Positions 17,123 to 26,566 of a DNA stretch of 64,000 nucleotides are shown piece by piece. The notes under the pieces were generated by a model, which saw only the letters and a program-made list of their open reading frames with translations, searched no databases and had not been told where the DNA came from. A program made the position numbers and the translations under genes. The stretch's first letter is position 1, and each line of letters opens with the position of its first letter. This stretch comes from Luteimonas arsenica (GTDB taxonomy: Bacteria; Pseudomonadota; Gammaproteobacteria; Xanthomonadales; Xanthomonadaceae). The DNA lies in assembly GCF_004352825.1 (NCBI RefSeq), contig NZ_SJRW01000001.1, positions 558,001 through 622,000 on the forward strand, given 5' to 3'.

Positions 17123-18184
17123 GTAGGCGTGCACCTCGTCGACCAGCACGCGCACGTGCTCCGGATCCATGTCCGGCGACATGCCGTGGCCGAGATTGAA
17201 GACGTGGCCCTCGCGCGAGCCGCCGTTGCCGTCGCGGTAGCTGTCGAGCGCGCGCCGCACTTCGCGGCGGATCGCCTCGGGCGAGCCGTACAGCGTGGCC
17301 GGGTCGAGGTTTCCCTGCAGCGCGACCTTGCCGCCGGTGCGGCGCGCGGCGTCGCCGAGTTCGATCAGCCAGTCCACGCCTACGCCTTCGGCCCCTGATT
17401 CCGCCAGGTCGCCCAGCCAGGCGGCATTGCCCTTTCCGAACACGATCAGCGGGGTGCGGCCTGCGCCTTCGCCGCGCTCGAGCTCGCGCGCGATGCGGGT
17501 CAGGTAGGGCAGCGAGAACTCGCGGTACATCGCCGGCGACAGCACGCCGCCCCAGGTGTCGAAGACCTGCAGCGCCTGGGCGCCGGCCGCGCGCTGGGCG
17601 GCGAGGTAAGCGATCACCGCATCGGTGTTGACCGACAGCAGCGCGTGCAGCGCCTTGGGATCGTTGTACGCCATCGCCTTGATGCGCGCGAAGTCCTTGC
17701 TGCCGCCGCCCTCGACCATGTAGCAGGCCAGGGTCCAGGGGCTGCCAGAGAAGCCGATCAACGGCACCCGGCCGTCGAGCTCGCGGCGGATCACGCGCAC
17801 CGCGTCCATCACGTAGCCCAGCTCCGTTTCCATGTCCGGCACGCCCAGCTTCGCGATCGCGGCGGCGTCGCGCAGCGGGCGCTCGAACTTCGGGCCCTCG
17901 CCGTCGACGAAGTGCAGGCCCAGGCCCATGGCGTCGGGGATGGTGAGGATGTCGGAGAACAGGATCGCCGCGTCCAGGTCGAAGCGCTCCAGCGGCTGCA
18001 GCGTGACCTCGCAGGCGATCTCCGGGTTCTTGGCCATGGCCAGGAAGCTGCCGGCCCTGGCGCGGGTGGCGCGGTATTCCGGCAGGTAGCGCCCGGCCTG
18101 GCGCATCAGCCAGACCGGCGTGCAGTCCACGGACTCGCGGCGAAGGGCGCGGAGGAAGCGGTCGTTGCGAAGGGTCTGGGGCAA
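17111..18184 (-). CDS. hemE: Uroporphyrinogen decarboxylase
   Basis: 357 residues, the family length. The N-terminal signature [19 protein letters not shown] holds the substrate-binding Arg residues. [16 protein letters not shown] carries the catalytic Asp, and [16 protein letters not shown] and [15 protein letters not shown] are also diagnostic. The enzyme removes four carboxyl groups from uroporphyrinogen III in heme synthesis in the cytoplasm. The first codon is TTG at 18184; it is needed because no ATG or GTG lies in frame before the conserved NDRFLRAL. An AGGA about 8 nt upstream is a possible ribosome site. The gene stands alone, convergent with the secreted protein gene. Confidence 0.95.
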   Translation of the reverse strand: MPQTLRNDRFLRALRRESVDCTPVWLMRQAGRYLPEYRATRARAGSFLAMAKNPEIACEVTLQPLERFDLDAAILFSDILTIPDAMGLGLHFVDGEGPKFERPLRDAAAIAKLGVPDMETELGYVMDAVRVIRRELDGRVPLIGFSGSPWTLACYMVEGGGSKDFARIKAMAYNDPKALHALLSVNTDAVIAYLAAQRAAGAQALQVFDTWGGVLSPAMYREFSLPYLTRIARELERGEGAGRTPLIVFGKGNAAWLGDLAESGAEGVGVDWLIELGDAARRTGGKVALQGNLDPATLYGSPEAIRREVRRALDSYRDGNGGSREGHVFNLGHGMSPDMDPEHVRVLVDEVHAYSRR

Positions 18185-18221
18185 GTCTCTGGTCCTGGGA
18201 TGCGGTGGGTGGAGCCGTGGA

Positions 18222-18479
18222 TCAGCCGCGCGGGCCGTCGGCGCCCTGCGCGAACATCAGCTGGAAGCCACGCTTGAGCTGCTGGTCGCGTGCCTGCTCC
18301 AGCGCGGCGACGGCCGAGGCCTGGTCCATGAACTGCTCGCGGCGGACGCTGCTGCGGCCGCCGATCTGGCCGCTTTCGCGGAGCAGGGTCCAGCCGCCGA
18401 GCAGGTCGGGCTGCAGCATCAGCTGCACGAAGCGGGGGGCTTCGTGGCCATCGGGGCGTTGTTGCAGGAGCAGGCGCAT
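18222..18479 (-). CDS. Stand-alone WGR-domain protein
   Basis: 85 residues that are almost entirely one WGR-like domain: [20 protein letters not shown], then [10 protein letters not shown], a helix rich in Ala/Gln, and [11 protein letters not shown] domains occur in PARPs and in bacterial proteins, where they bind nucleic acid or mediate contacts; a free-standing copy has no defined function. TAGAAT at 18489-18494 lies only 9 nt before the ATG, so the leader would be 2-3 nt and there is no Shine-Dalgarno. Its neighbours are hemE downstream and the divergent membrane protein gene upstream. Coding use is like that of its neighbours. Confidence 0.8.
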   Translation of the reverse strand: MRLLLQQRPDGHEAPRFVQLMLQPDLLGGWTLLRESGQIGGRSSVRREQFMDQASAVAALEQARDQQLKRGFQLMFAQGADGPRG

Positions 18480-18584
18480 GGGGCGCCGATTCTACGCCAC
18501 GGTCGGCCCTGGCGGCCGCTTCCCGCCTTGTCTGTGGCGGGGGTGGCGGCTATACCTGCCGTTTCCCCCGGCAAGGCCTGGCGC

Positions 18585-19301
18585 ATGCGTGGTTTCGATT
18601 TCAGTTCGTGGAGCGCGGCGGGCACCACCCTGCTCGGGCTGGTGCTGTTCTCGCTGGTGGCGATCGGCATCCGCCTGGTCTTCATGCAGACCCTGCAGCG
18701 CCGCCGCGAGCGCGAGAACCGGCAGATCAACGAGCGCCTGAAGACCCTGATCGCGGCCTACAAGACCTTGGGCGGTTCGTTCACCGGCGACCTCGACGTC
18801 GATCCCACCCACCTGCGCCAGCTGCGCGCGCGGATGGCGGAGCGGGCGGCGGGCGAGGACGCGGCCGGGGCGATGGCGGCCGCCGCGGCCGCGGACGAGG
18901 AAGGCTCCGACCGCCGCCGCAGGATCCGCGACGCGGTGGAGGCCGCGCTGTCGGACGTGATCCTGCTGGGCACCGACGAGCAGGTGCGCCTGGCCGCCGC
19001 AGCGGCCGGCGACATGGCGGCCGGGCGCACGGTGCGGACGGCCGAACTGGTGGTGTCGCTGCGCGACTTCGTCCGCCATGCCCTGGACCTGGACCCGATT
19101 CCAGAGGCGCTGCCGATCCCGGACCAGGGTCCGCTGCGGGTCGCTTCCAGCGGCGGCAAGGGCGGTGGCAAGGACGGCGGGGCCGGCCGCGGTGGTGGTG
19201 GCGGAGGCGGCGCCGGCGGCGGAATGGGCATGGGGATGGGCATGGGCATGGGGGCCGGCGCGGGCGCCGGACGCCTCGGCCAGTCGGTCGACGAACCCTG
19301 A
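18585..19301 (+). CDS. Membrane protein with Gly/Met-rich tail, unknown function
   Basis: 238 residues. One N-terminal membrane helix (about 10-32, AGTTLLGLVLFSLVAIGIRLVF) is followed by a basic helix QRRRERENRQINERLKTLIA and an alpha-helical soluble region to about 190. The last 45 residues are a low-complexity tail: GGKGGGKDGGAGRGGGGG, then repeated MG pairs and AGAG. No family recognised. The ATG at 18585 is supported by AAGG upstream and by TATACC at 18551-18556 as a -10. It converges on aroB with 15 bp between stops. The tail could serve self-association, but that is speculation. Confidence 0.7.
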   Translation: MRGFDFSSWSAAGTTLLGLVLFSLVAIGIRLVFMQTLQRRRERENRQINERLKTLIAAYKTLGGSFTGDLDVDPTHLRQLRARMAERAAGEDAAGAMAAAAAADEEGSDRRRRIRDAVEAALSDVILLGTDEQVRLAAAAAGDMAAGRTVRTAELVVSLRDFVRHALDLDPIPEALPIPDQGPLRVASSGGKGGGKDGGAGRGGGGGGGAGGGMGMGMGMGMGAGAGAGRLGQSVDEP

Positions 19302-19316
19302 AGCCCGCCGCCGCCT

Positions 19317-20408
19317 TCAGCGCGGCTGCAGCACCGCCAGAACCTCGGTTTCAGGCACGTCGGCAACCACGCGGGCGCGGCCGGTGCCGTCCCAGAGCAC
19401 GAAGCGCAGGCCCCCGGCCAGCGCCTTCTTGTCCAGGCGCATGTGCGCGACCAGGGCCGCGGGATCGAGGCCGCGCGGCAGTTCGACCGGCAGGCCGAAG
19501 CGCTCCAGCACCCGCTGCAGCGTGTCCGCGTCGGTAGCGGGTGCGAGCCCGAGCCGGGTCGACAGCCGCGCCGCCAGCACCATGCCCACGGCCACCGCTT
19601 CGCCGTGGTTGAGGCCGTCGTAGGCCTGCTCCGTCTCGATCGCGTGGCCGAAGGTGTGGCCGAAGTTGAGCAGGGCGCGTTCGCCGTGCTCGAAGGGGTC
19701 GCGCTCGACGATCGCCGCCTTGTGCGCGCAGCTGCGGGCGATGGCCTCGGCCAGCGCGGCGTCCTCGCGCTCCAGCAGGGCGCCGGCATGGCCGCACAGC
19801 CAGTCGAGGAAGGGGGCGTCGACGATGGCGCCGTACTTCACGACTTCGGCCAGGCCCGCGCGCAGTTCGCGGTCGGGCAGGGTGCGCAGCGCGGCGGTGT
19901 CGGCCAGCACCGCGCGCGGCGGGTGGAAAGCGCCGACCAGGTTCTTGCCCTGCGGCAGGTCGACTGCGGTCTTGCCGCCGACCGAGGAGTCGACCATCGC
20001 CAGCAGGGTGGTCGGCAGCTGCACGCAGTCGATGCCGCGCATCCAGCAGGCCGCGGCGAAGCCGGCGAGGTCGCCGACCACGCCGCCGCCGAGCGCGTAC
20101 ACACACGCGTCGCGCCGGGCGCCGAGCGCGGCCAGGGCGTCGATCGCGCCGCCGAAACAGGCCAGGGTCTTGCTGGCCTCGCCGGCGGGCAGGACGAAGG
20201 TCTCGACGCGCGCTTCCGGGCGCGCGGCGAGCAGGGCCTCGCGGACGCCGTCGGCCAGCAGCGGGGCGACGCGGCTGTCGCTGACCAGCAGGGCCTGGCG
20301 GCCGCGCAGCGGCGCGGCCAGGGCGGCGCCGTCGGCGAGCAGGCCGGGGCCGATGTCGATGGCGTAGGGCGCCGCGCCGCCGACCTCGATGCGCTGACGC
20401 GCGCTCAT
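19317..20408 (-). CDS. aroB: 3-dehydroquinate synthase
   Basis: 363 residues, full length. Motifs include [10 protein letters not shown], the NAD-binding [38 protein letters not shown], and the metal-binding His region [11 protein letters not shown]. It closes DAHP to 3-dehydroquinate, the second step of the shikimate pathway, using NAD+ and a divalent metal. The ATG at 20408 overlaps the TGA of aroK (ATGA), which fixes the start and shows coupling. The order aroK-aroB is the usual gammaproteobacterial pair. It is convergent with the Gly-tail membrane protein. Confidence 0.97.
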   Translation of the reverse strand: MSARQRIEVGGAAPYAIDIGPGLLADGAALAAPLRGRQALLVSDSRVAPLLADGVREALLAARPEARVETFVLPAGEASKTLACFGGAIDALAALGARRDACVYALGGGVVGDLAGFAAACWMRGIDCVQLPTTLLAMVDSSVGGKTAVDLPQGKNLVGAFHPPRAVLADTAALRTLPDRELRAGLAEVVKYGAIVDAPFLDWLCGHAGALLEREDAALAEAIARSCAHKAAIVERDPFEHGERALLNFGHTFGHAIETEQAYDGLNHGEAVAVGMVLAARLSTRLGLAPATDADTLQRVLERFGLPVELPRGLDPAALVAHMRLDKKALAGGLRFVLWDGTGRARVVADVPETEVLAVLQPR

Positions 20409-20968
20409 GCCGCCGGCTCCGGCCGCGGCTGCCCGAGGGCCTCGCGCCGCCATTGCGATTCCAGCAGGCCGGCCAGCCTGCGGGCGGCGTCCGCGGCCGG
20501 CAGATGGCGGGTGTCGAAGGCCAGGTCGGCGACTTCGGCGTACAGCGGATCGCGCTCGGCGGCGAGCCGGCGCAGCGTGGCCTCGCGATCACCCGTGGCC
20601 AGCAGCGGGCGGCTGCGGTCGCGCGCCAGCCGCTCGAGCTGCGCCGGCACGTCGGCGCGCAGGTGCACCACGAAGCCGTGGTCGGCCAGCAACTGACGGT
20701 TGCCGGCATCGAGCACCGCGCCACCGCCGGTGGCGAGCACCGCGTCGGGTCCAGCCAGCAGCACTGCCAGCGCTTCGCGTTCGCGGGCACGGAAGCCGGC
20801 CTCGCCCTCGCATTCGAAGATCGTCGGGATGCCGGCGCCGGTGCGGACCTCCACCTCGTGGTCGCTGTCGGCGAAGTCGAGGCCGAAATGCCGCGCCAGG
20901 CAGCGCCCGATCGAGGTCTTGCCGGCGCCCATGGGGCCGACGAGCACGAGGTGGCGGGCGGGATTCAT
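20405..20968 (-). CDS. aroK: Shikimate kinase
   Basis: 187 residues. The P-loop [12 protein letters not shown] (about 11-22) is followed by DSDHEVE (shikimate and Mg binding), [17 protein letters not shown] and DRSRPLL. It phosphorylates shikimate at the 3-hydroxyl using ATP. The ATG at 20968 sits about 10 residues before the P-loop, as is usual; a longer frame upstream lacks family features. First gene of aroK-aroB, divergent from the dodecin gene with about 150 bp between, in which no strong promoter was recognised. The C-terminal Arg/Pro-rich end is not conserved. Confidence 0.96.
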   Translation of the reverse strand: MNPARHLVLVGPMGAGKTSIGRCLARHFGLDFADSDHEVEVRTGAGIPTIFECEGEAGFRAREREALAVLLAGPDAVLATGGGAVLDAGNRQLLADHGFVVHLRADVPAQLERLARDRSRPLLATGDREATLRRLAAERDPLYAEVADLAFDTRHLPAADAARRLAGLLESQWRREALGQPRPEPAA

Positions 20969-21124
20969 CGGACAGGCGCGTTCGCTGGGGGACACGGCGA
21001 TGCTAGCAGTCCGGCGCATCGCCGATGACGCGGCAATGACGCGGCGAAGGCGCGGCGTTAACGCCACAGCGCCGAAGGTGGCGGTTCCTGCCGCCGCGGG
21101 CGGCGCTTTCAGAAGGAGCCTGTC

Positions 21125-21328
21125 ATGGCGATCGCCAAGGTCATCGAACTCAATTCCTCCTCGCCCACCAGCGTCGAAGACGCCGTGCGCAAGGGGCTCG
21201 CCAAGTGCGCCGAGACCGTGAAGAACATCAAGGGCGCCTGGATCAACGAAACCAAGGTCGTCACCGACGGCGACGGCAACATCACCGAGTGGCGGGTGAA
21301 CCTGCGGATCAGCTTCGTGGTCGACTGA
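21125..21328 (+). CDS. Dodecin (flavin-binding)
   Basis: 67 residues, the usual length. The sequence reads MAIAKVIELNSSSPTSVEDA through a helix (KCAETVKNIKGAWINE) to a strand with GNITEWRVNLRISFVV, the dodecin fold. Dodecins form hollow dodecamers in the cytoplasm that store or buffer flavins. The flavin-stacking Trp and neighbouring Gln/Glu region is present as TEWRVN. A strong AAGGAG lies 8 nt before the ATG, so high expression is likely. It stands alone, divergent from aroK. Confidence 0.95.
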   Translation: MAIAKVIELNSSSPTSVEDAVRKGLAKCAETVKNIKGAWINETKVVTDGDGNITEWRVNLRISFVVD

Positions 21329-21468
21329 TCGCGGCGCTCACGGGCTGGCGGCGCCGGCGGTTCGCGGCGCTGGCGCTGGCGCCTGGCACCTGGTCCTTCG
21401 AGGGCGGCGGCCGCGTGGCGCCGCCGAATGCGTTCTGGCTGCCGTATGCACGACAACGGGAGCGGACG

Positions 21469-21957
21469 ATGAGCGCAGGAACGAAAGGACGGTTGCTGAT
21501 GGGCAGCCTGCTGGCCCTGGGGACGGCCTGCAATGCGGCGGTCGATGGCGGATCCGTCGTGGAGGCCGCGGCGGAACCGGCAGCCGCCGGGGTCGTGGAC
21601 GAACTGCCGCTGCGCCGTGGCTACTACGTGAGATCGGAAACGCCCTGCGGCCAGGCATCGAGGGCGGACGTGTTCTCGCTGGTGACGCGGACCGGCATGA
21701 ACCTCGACTGCACGTTCAAGCGGATCGAAAGGGCGGGTGCCACGACCTATCGGGTAACGGAAGAGTGCTCGCACGGCGGTGCCGCCTGGGGCCGGGAGGA
21801 TCAGGTCGAGACGCTCACCTCAACGTACGAGATACCGGACGGAACCAGTTACACGGTGACCAGCGAGGATGGCTACCAGACCAGCGCCCGCCACTGCGAG
21901 CAGTCGGCCATGTCGCCCGAGTACCGGGACAACGACATCGGCGACCTGATCCGCTGA
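21469..21957 (+). CDS. Small exported protein of unknown function
   Basis: 162 residues, no family recognised. The N-terminus LLMGSLLALGTACNAA is a signal peptide, possibly with a weak lipobox (cysteine present, but -3 is not Leu). The mature part has four further cysteines (TPCGQ, LDCTF, EECSHGG and RHCEQ), enough for two disulfides, and beta-rich stretches such as ETLTSTYEIPDGTSYTVTS. An envelope location is likely. The ATG at 21469 follows GGGAGCGG. An open frame upstream is arginine-rich and not used. It is convergent with the glycerate-kinase-like gene. Confidence 0.65.
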   Translation: MSAGTKGRLLMGSLLALGTACNAAVDGGSVVEAAAEPAAAGVVDELPLRRGYYVRSETPCGQASRADVFSLVTRTGMNLDCTFKRIERAGATTYRVTEECSHGGAAWGREDQVETLTSTYEIPDGTSYTVTSEDGYQTSARHCEQSAMSPEYRDNDIGDLIR

Positions 21958-21978
21958 CGGCGGGCACCGCTGCGGCGC

Positions 21979-22803
21979 TCAGGCCCGGAGCGGCCGGCGC
22001 CGGGCGTCCAGCGCCACGGTGACGTCGGCGATGGCCGGCAGGCTGCGCAGCGCCTGCCGGCTGACCCGCTCGAAATGCTGCGTGAAGCGTTCGACCGCGG
22101 CGCGGTCCATCCCGCGGCGCTGTGGATCGACCTTGGCCAGCGCCTGCTCCTGCTGCCAGCGCCATTCGGGGACGATGTCGAAGCCCGGCGGCTGCAGGAA
22201 CAGCAGGCGGTCGATCCGCTGCCACAGTGCCGGGTAGTCGCGCGCCATGGCGGCGTTGCACCAGCGCCGCCAGTGGCCGTCGGGATCCTCCCTGTGCTCC
22301 AGCTCGTTGACCGGCGCGGCCAGCGCCACGTCCGACTCGGCGGGTGTGCCCAGGAACCAGCCTTCGAACAGCACCAGGTCGACGCCATCCACGCGCGCCC
22401 AGTCCGCGTGCGGCAGGCGGTCGTCGGCCAGCTTGTCGAAGCGCGGCAGGGCGGTTCCGCGGCCGTCGCGCAGGGCGTCGAGCACCTCGATCGCGAGCGC
22501 GACCTCATGCGTGCCCGGCGGCCCGCGCGTGGCCAGCAGCGGATGGACCTCGTGCGCGAGACGCAGGCGCGCCGCGCGCGGCAGGTAGACATCGTCGATC
22601 GACAGCAGGGCGCAATGGATGCCGCGGCGCGCGGCCTCGGCGACCAGCTGCGCGGCCAGGGTCGACTTGCCGCTGCCCTGCAGGCCGCTGATGCCGTACA
22701 CGCGGGCACCGCGTGCCGGTGCGGCATCAAGCGCATCGTCCAGGATCGTGGACACGAAGCCGTGGTCGAAGCCATCGACCGGCATGTGCATCGGCGTCGC
22801 CAT
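21979..22803 (-). CDS. D-glycerate 3-kinase-like P-loop kinase
   Basis: 274 residues. Walker A is [13 protein letters not shown] (about 38-50). [46 protein letters not shown] and [10 protein letters not shown] follow. This is the pattern of GLYK-type glycerate kinases of plants and cyanobacteria, related to phosphoribulokinase and uridine kinase. Phosphorylation of glycerate is the likely reaction, but the substrate is not proven by sequence. The last third keeps the WRWQQE motif. No Shine-Dalgarno is seen; TATCGT exactly 6 nt before the ATG fits a leaderless message. Divergent from pdxH. Confidence 0.8.
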   Translation of the reverse strand: MATPMHMPVDGFDHGFVSTILDDALDAAPARGARVYGISGLQGSGKSTLAAQLVAEAARRGIHCALLSIDDVYLPRAARLRLAHEVHPLLATRGPPGTHEVALAIEVLDALRDGRGTALPRFDKLADDRLPHADWARVDGVDLVLFEGWFLGTPAESDVALAAPVNELEHREDPDGHWRRWCNAAMARDYPALWQRIDRLLFLQPPGFDIVPEWRWQQEQALAKVDPQRRGMDRAAVERFTQHFERVSRQALRSLPAIADVTVALDARRRPLRA

Positions 22804-22875
22804 CCGGGCACGATAGCGCAGCCGCGCGGGGATTCCGCGCGCCCGACATGGCACGACCGCGGAGCACCTCCACCG

Positions 22876-23472
22876 ATGACCGACCTGTACGCCGAAGCCC
22901 TCACCACCTTCGACACCCTGTTCGACGAGGCCCTGGCCGCCGGCGAGCCCGATCGCACCGCGATGTACCTGGCCACGGCCACCCCCGACGGCCGGCCCTC
23001 GCTGCGCACCGTGCTGCTGAAGGCGCACGACGCCCGCGGCTTCGTCTTCTACACCCACCTCGACGGCCGCAAGGGCCGCGAGTTGAAAGCGAACCCGCGC
23101 GCTTCGCTGCTGTTCCACTGGCCGCGGGTGCGTCTGGGGGTGCAGGTGCGCATCGAGGGCGGGGTGTCGATCGTCGACGAGGCCGAGGCCGACGCCTATT
23201 TCTCCAGCCGGCCGCGCGGCAGCCAGCTCGGTGCCTGGGCGTCGCTGCAGTCCGAGCCGCTGGAGTCGCGCGAAACCTTCGAGCAGCGCCTGGCCGAGAG
23301 CGAACGCGAGTTTGAAGGCCGCGAGGTGCCGCGGCCGCCGCGCTGGACCGGCCTGCGCGTCGATCCCGAGCGCATCGAGTTCTGGTACGCCGCCGAATAC
23401 CGCTGGCACGAGCGCTGGCTGTACGAGCGCGACCTCGCCGGCGGCTGCAGCAAGCGGATGCTGTACCCGTGA
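22876..23472 (+). CDS. pdxH: Pyridoxamine 5'-phosphate oxidase
   Basis: 198 residues. FMN- and substrate-binding segments are visible: [43 protein letters not shown]-like [24 protein letters not shown], and the C-terminal [15 protein letters not shown] with the final [13 protein letters not shown]. The enzyme oxidises PNP or PMP to pyridoxal phosphate in the cytoplasm. The ATG at 22876 gives the standard N-terminus, with the conserved DP-region slightly degenerate. The stop overlaps the GTG start of the following B12-binding-like gene by 4 nt. Confidence 0.95.
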   Translation: MTDLYAEALTTFDTLFDEALAAGEPDRTAMYLATATPDGRPSLRTVLLKAHDARGFVFYTHLDGRKGRELKANPRASLLFHWPRVRLGVQVRIEGGVSIVDEAEADAYFSSRPRGSQLGAWASLQSEPLESRETFEQRLAESEREFEGREVPRPPRWTGLRVDPERIEFWYAAEYRWHERWLYERDLAGGCSKRMLYP

Positions 23473-24302
23473 GCGACGCGCCCGCGCGCGGCCCGCGGCG
23501 CATCGTCTGCCTGACCGAGGAGCCGACCGAGACCCTGTACGCCCTGGGCGAGGACCACCGCATCGTCGGCATCAGCGGCTTCACCGTGCGGCCGCCGCGG
23601 GCGCGCGGGGAAAAGCCCAAGGTCAGCGCCTTCACCAGCGCGAAGATCGACGAGATCCTGAAGCTGGAGCCCGACCTGGCGATCGGCTTCTCCGACATCC
23701 AGGCCGACATCGCCGCCGAACTGGTGCGCCGTGGCGTGGAGGTCTGGATCAGCAACCACCGCGGCGTCGACGGCATCCTCGACTACGTGCGCAGGCTCGG
23801 CGCCCTGGTGGGCGCGTCGGCGCGGGCCGAAGCGTATGCGGACGAACTGCAGCGCGGCCTCGACGAGGTCGAGGCGCGCGCCGCGACACTGGCGCGGCGG
23901 CCGCGCGTCTATTTCGAGGAGTGGGACGAGCCGCCGATCACCGGCATCCGCTGGGTGGCCGAACTGCTGCGCATCGCCGGCGGCGACGATGTCTTCCCGG
24001 AGCTTGCCGCCGAGCCGCTGGCGAAGCAGCGCATCCTCGCCGATGCGGGCGAAGTGGTGCGGCGCGCGCCGGACATCATCATCGGATCCTGGTGCGGCAA
24101 GAAGTTCCGGCCCGACCGGGTCGCCGCCCGCCCGGGCTGGGACGCGATTCCCGCGGTGCGCGACGGCGAACTGCACGAGGTGAAGTCGCCCCTGATCCTG
24201 CAGCCGGGGCCGGCGGCCCTGACCGATGGCGTGCGCGCGCTGGCCGACATCGTCCACGGCTGGGCGGAGCGTACGAGCCGGCGCGGCAATCCGCAGGCCT
24301 GA
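23469..24302 (+). CDS. BtuF-like cobalamin-binding protein without signal peptide
   Basis: 277 residues with the substrate-binding fold of the BtuF/FhuD type: [64 protein letters not shown] and a C-terminal half with [11 protein letters not shown]. BtuF delivers vitamin B12 to an ABC importer in the periplasm. Here the first residues are [11 protein letters not shown] with no signal peptide, so the protein should be cytoplasmic, and no btuCD genes are nearby. The GTG start is fixed by the GTGA overlap with pdxH. A related cytoplasmic role is unknown. NCBI-style naming as cobalamin-binding protein is a family label, not proof. Confidence 0.72.
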   Translation: MSDAPARGPRRIVCLTEEPTETLYALGEDHRIVGISGFTVRPPRARGEKPKVSAFTSAKIDEILKLEPDLAIGFSDIQADIAAELVRRGVEVWISNHRGVDGILDYVRRLGALVGASARAEAYADELQRGLDEVEARAATLARRPRVYFEEWDEPPITGIRWVAELLRIAGGDDVFPELAAEPLAKQRILADAGEVVRRAPDIIIGSWCGKKFRPDRVAARPGWDAIPAVRDGELHEVKSPLILQPGPAALTDGVRALADIVHGWAERTSRRGNPQA

Positions 24303-24380
24303 TCGCGGCGTCGGCCTGCTGACGATGACAGGGCGCGTCTGCGATCATCCCCGCTTCGACCAACGAGGCGGGGACACGGG

Positions 24381-24776
24381 ATGAACCAGGCTGCGATGCA
24401 GGACTTCGGACGGCTGCTGCTGCGCCTCGCGCTGGGCGTGCTGATCCTGCTGCACGGCATCGCCAAGCTGCGCGGCGGGATGTCGGGCATCGAGGGCATG
24501 GTCGTGGCCCAGGGGTTGCCGGGCTTCCTCGCCTACGGCGTCCTGGTCGGCGAGGTGCTGGCGCCGCTGATGCTGATCGCAGGTTTCCATGCCCGTATCG
24601 GTGCCGCCCTGGTCGCGATCAACATGCTGTTCGCGATCGCGCTGGCGCACATCGGCCAGCTCGGCCAGCTCAACTCGACCGGTGGCTGGGCGCTGGAGCT
24701 GCAGGGCATGTTCCTGGCCACCGCGGTGGCGATCGCCCTGCTCGGCCCGGGCCGCTACGGGATCAACCAGGGCTGA
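24381..24776 (+). CDS. DoxX-family membrane protein
   Basis: 131 residues with four predicted membrane helices. The sequence has the DoxX features: GRLLLRLALGVLILLHGIAKL, LPGFLAYGVLVGEVLAPLML, and a last helix ending GRYGINQG. Such proteins sit in the inner membrane; some take part in thiosulfate oxidation or oxidative-stress complexes, but most are uncharacterised. The ATG at 24381 has GAGGCGGGG upstream. Its TGA (24774-24776) directly abuts the proC stop on the other strand with no bases between. Confidence 0.88.
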   Translation: MNQAAMQDFGRLLLRLALGVLILLHGIAKLRGGMSGIEGMVVAQGLPGFLAYGVLVGEVLAPLMLIAGFHARIGAALVAINMLFAIALAHIGQLGQLNSTGGWALELQGMFLATAVAIALLGPGRYGINQG

Positions 24777-25616
24777 TCAGTCGTTGGCCGCGGACAGCTC
24801 GCGGCCGCGCACGGTCGCGGCCTCGATGGCGGTGGCCACCAACTTGCGCAGGCCGCCGGCCTCGAAGGCCTCGATCGCGGCCTGCGTGGTGCCGCCGGGC
24901 GAGGTGACGCGGCGACGCAGTTCGGCCGGCGCTTCGTCGGAGCCGGTGAGCATGCGCGCGGCACCGAGCAGGGTCTGCTGCACCAGGGCGCGCGCCGCTT
25001 CGGGTGGCAGGCCCTGGGCGCGCCCGGCGTCCTCCATGGCTTCGGCCAGCAGGAAGACGTAGGCCGGGCCGCTGCCGGACACCGCGGTCACCGCGTCCAT
25101 CAGCGCCTCGTCGTCGACCCAGACGGTCTCGCCGGCGGCGGCCAGCAGCGCCTGCGCGCGCTCGCGCCCGGCAGCGTCGACCGCGGCATTGGCATGCAGG
25201 CCGGTCATGCCGGCGCCGAGCAGGGCGGGGGTGTTGGGCATCGCGCGGACCACGGCGGCGTCGCCGCCCAGCCACGCCGAGAGCTGGCCGGCGGTGATGC
25301 CGGCCGCGATCGAGACCGCCAGCGGCCGCGTCTTGCGCGCGCGGTCGGCCAGGCCTTCGCAGACCGCGCGCATCACCTGCGGCTTGACCGCGAACACCCA
25401 GGTCCCGGCACCTTCGACCGCGTCGGCGGCATCGGCATGCACCTGGACGCCGAAGTCGCGGGCCAGCGCCTCGCGCAGCGCATCCACCGGTTCGGCGACG
25501 TGGATGCAGGCCGGCTCCACCCCGCGCGCCACCATGCCGCCGATGAGACTGCGCGCCATGTTGCCGCCGCCGATGAAGGCGATGCTGTCCGTGGTGCCGG
25601 ATGCGGGTCGGGTCAT
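24777..25616 (-). CDS. proC: Pyrroline-5-carboxylate reductase
   Basis: 279 residues. The NADPH-binding start is IAFIGGGNMARSLIGG (about 12-27), followed by VFAVKPQVM, VSIAAGIT, VRAMPNTPALLGAG, and the conserved C-terminal AVSGSGPAYVF and RRRVTSPGGTTQAAIEAFE. It makes proline from pyrroline-5-carboxylate. The ATG at 25616 with GAGGA upstream is chosen over a longer frame starting at 25688, which adds a basic segment without similarity. It is the second gene after yggS on the minus strand, about 115 bp downstream. The yggS-proC pairing is common in proteobacteria. Confidence 0.96.
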   Translation of the reverse strand: MTRPASGTTDSIAFIGGGNMARSLIGGMVARGVEPACIHVAEPVDALREALARDFGVQVHADAADAVEGAGTWVFAVKPQVMRAVCEGLADRARKTRPLAVSIAAGITAGQLSAWLGGDAAVVRAMPNTPALLGAGMTGLHANAAVDAAGRERAQALLAAAGETVWVDDEALMDAVTAVSGSGPAYVFLLAEAMEDAGRAQGLPPEAARALVQQTLLGAARMLTGSDEAPAELRRRVTSPGGTTQAAIEAFEAGGLRKLVATAIEAATVRGRELSAAND

Positions 25617-25731
25617 GGCGCGAGTGTCCTCGGAAACGGGGCGGCCATTGTGGCCGAGCACGCCGGCCGCCGCGACCGTGATCGCCATCGCGACAGGGCA
25701 CGGCGCATGCGCCTGCCGGACGCGCCTGCGT

Positions 25732-26430
25732 CTATACCGCGGTGCGCGGCCCGAACAGCGCGGTGCCGATGCGGACCATGGTCGCGCCCTCGGCGATCGC
25801 CAGTTCGTAATCCTCGCTCATGCCCATCGACAGCGTGTCCGCGCCCGGGTGGTCGGCGAGCAGGGCCTCGTGCAGACCGCGCATCGCCGCGAACGCGGCC
25901 CGGCGTTGTTCCAGGTCGGGGTGAGGCTCCGGGATCGCCATCAGGCCGCGCAGCGCCAGCGTCGGCCGCCCGGCGATGGCTGCGGCCAGCGCCGGCACCT
26001 CGGCTGGCGCGCAGCCGTGCTTGCCTGCCTCGGCCTCGACGTTGACCTGGATGAGCACGTTCAGCGGCGGACGCGCGGGATCGCGGGCGTCGGCCAGCGC
26101 CGCCACCAGCTTTGGCCGGTCGACGGACTGCACCCAGTCGAACAGCGACGCCGCCAGCCCGGCCTTGTTCGACTGCAGGTGGCCGATCAGGTGCCACTCG
26201 ATCCCGCTGCCTTCCAGTGCGGCGACCTTGGCCGCGGCCTCCTGTACATAGTTCTCGCCGAAGGCGAGCGCGGTTCCGGGCCGCAGGTCCGTCCATTCCG
26301 AGGCGAGCGCCGCGATCTCGCCCGCTTCCCGGGTCTTGCCCACCGCGACCAGGCGCGGCGCTGGCCGAGCCTCGTGGCGATTGGCGTTTTCCATTGCGGC
26401 AAGGACGCGCGCGAGGGGACTGGTCGGCAT
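25732..26430 (-). CDS. yggS: YggS-type PLP homeostasis protein
   Basis: 232 residues of the alanine-racemase-N fold that binds PLP without a second domain. The cofactor lysine is in LVAVGKTR. FGENYVQEA, WHLIGHLQSNKA, NVLIQVNVEAEAGKHGC, GLMAIPEPH and LSMGMSEDYELAI are signature segments. It controls free PLP and amino-acid balance in the cytoplasm; it is not a racemase. The ATG at 26430 is preceded by GGAGGAGC, a strong Shine-Dalgarno. The gene diverges from pilT, an arrangement widely conserved, and precedes proC. Confidence 0.95.
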   Translation of the reverse strand: MPTSPLARVLAAMENANRHEARPAPRLVAVGKTREAGEIAALASEWTDLRPGTALAFGENYVQEAAAKVAALEGSGIEWHLIGHLQSNKAGLAASLFDWVQSVDRPKLVAALADARDPARPPLNVLIQVNVEAEAGKHGCAPAEVPALAAAIAGRPTLALRGLMAIPEPHPDLEQRRAAFAAMRGLHEALLADHPGADTLSMGMSEDYELAIAEGATMVRIGTALFGPRTAV

Positions 26431-26477
26431 CTGGCTGCTCCTCCGGCACCGCTGGATATGTGACGCGGATACGGGGC

Positions 26478-26483
26478 TATACT
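26478..26483 (+). promoter_or_regulatory. -10 element upstream of pilT
   Basis: TATACT matches five of six consensus bases. It would start transcription near 26490, 77 nt before the pilT ATG. No good -35 is seen at normal spacing. Confidence 0.4.
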
Positions 26484-26566
26484 GCCCCCGGGGAGTACTC
26501 TGGCGCCAGCCGGCCATCGGCCCGGCGCCCTGACACCAACTTGTGCACTGCCGCTGGGGAGCATGC

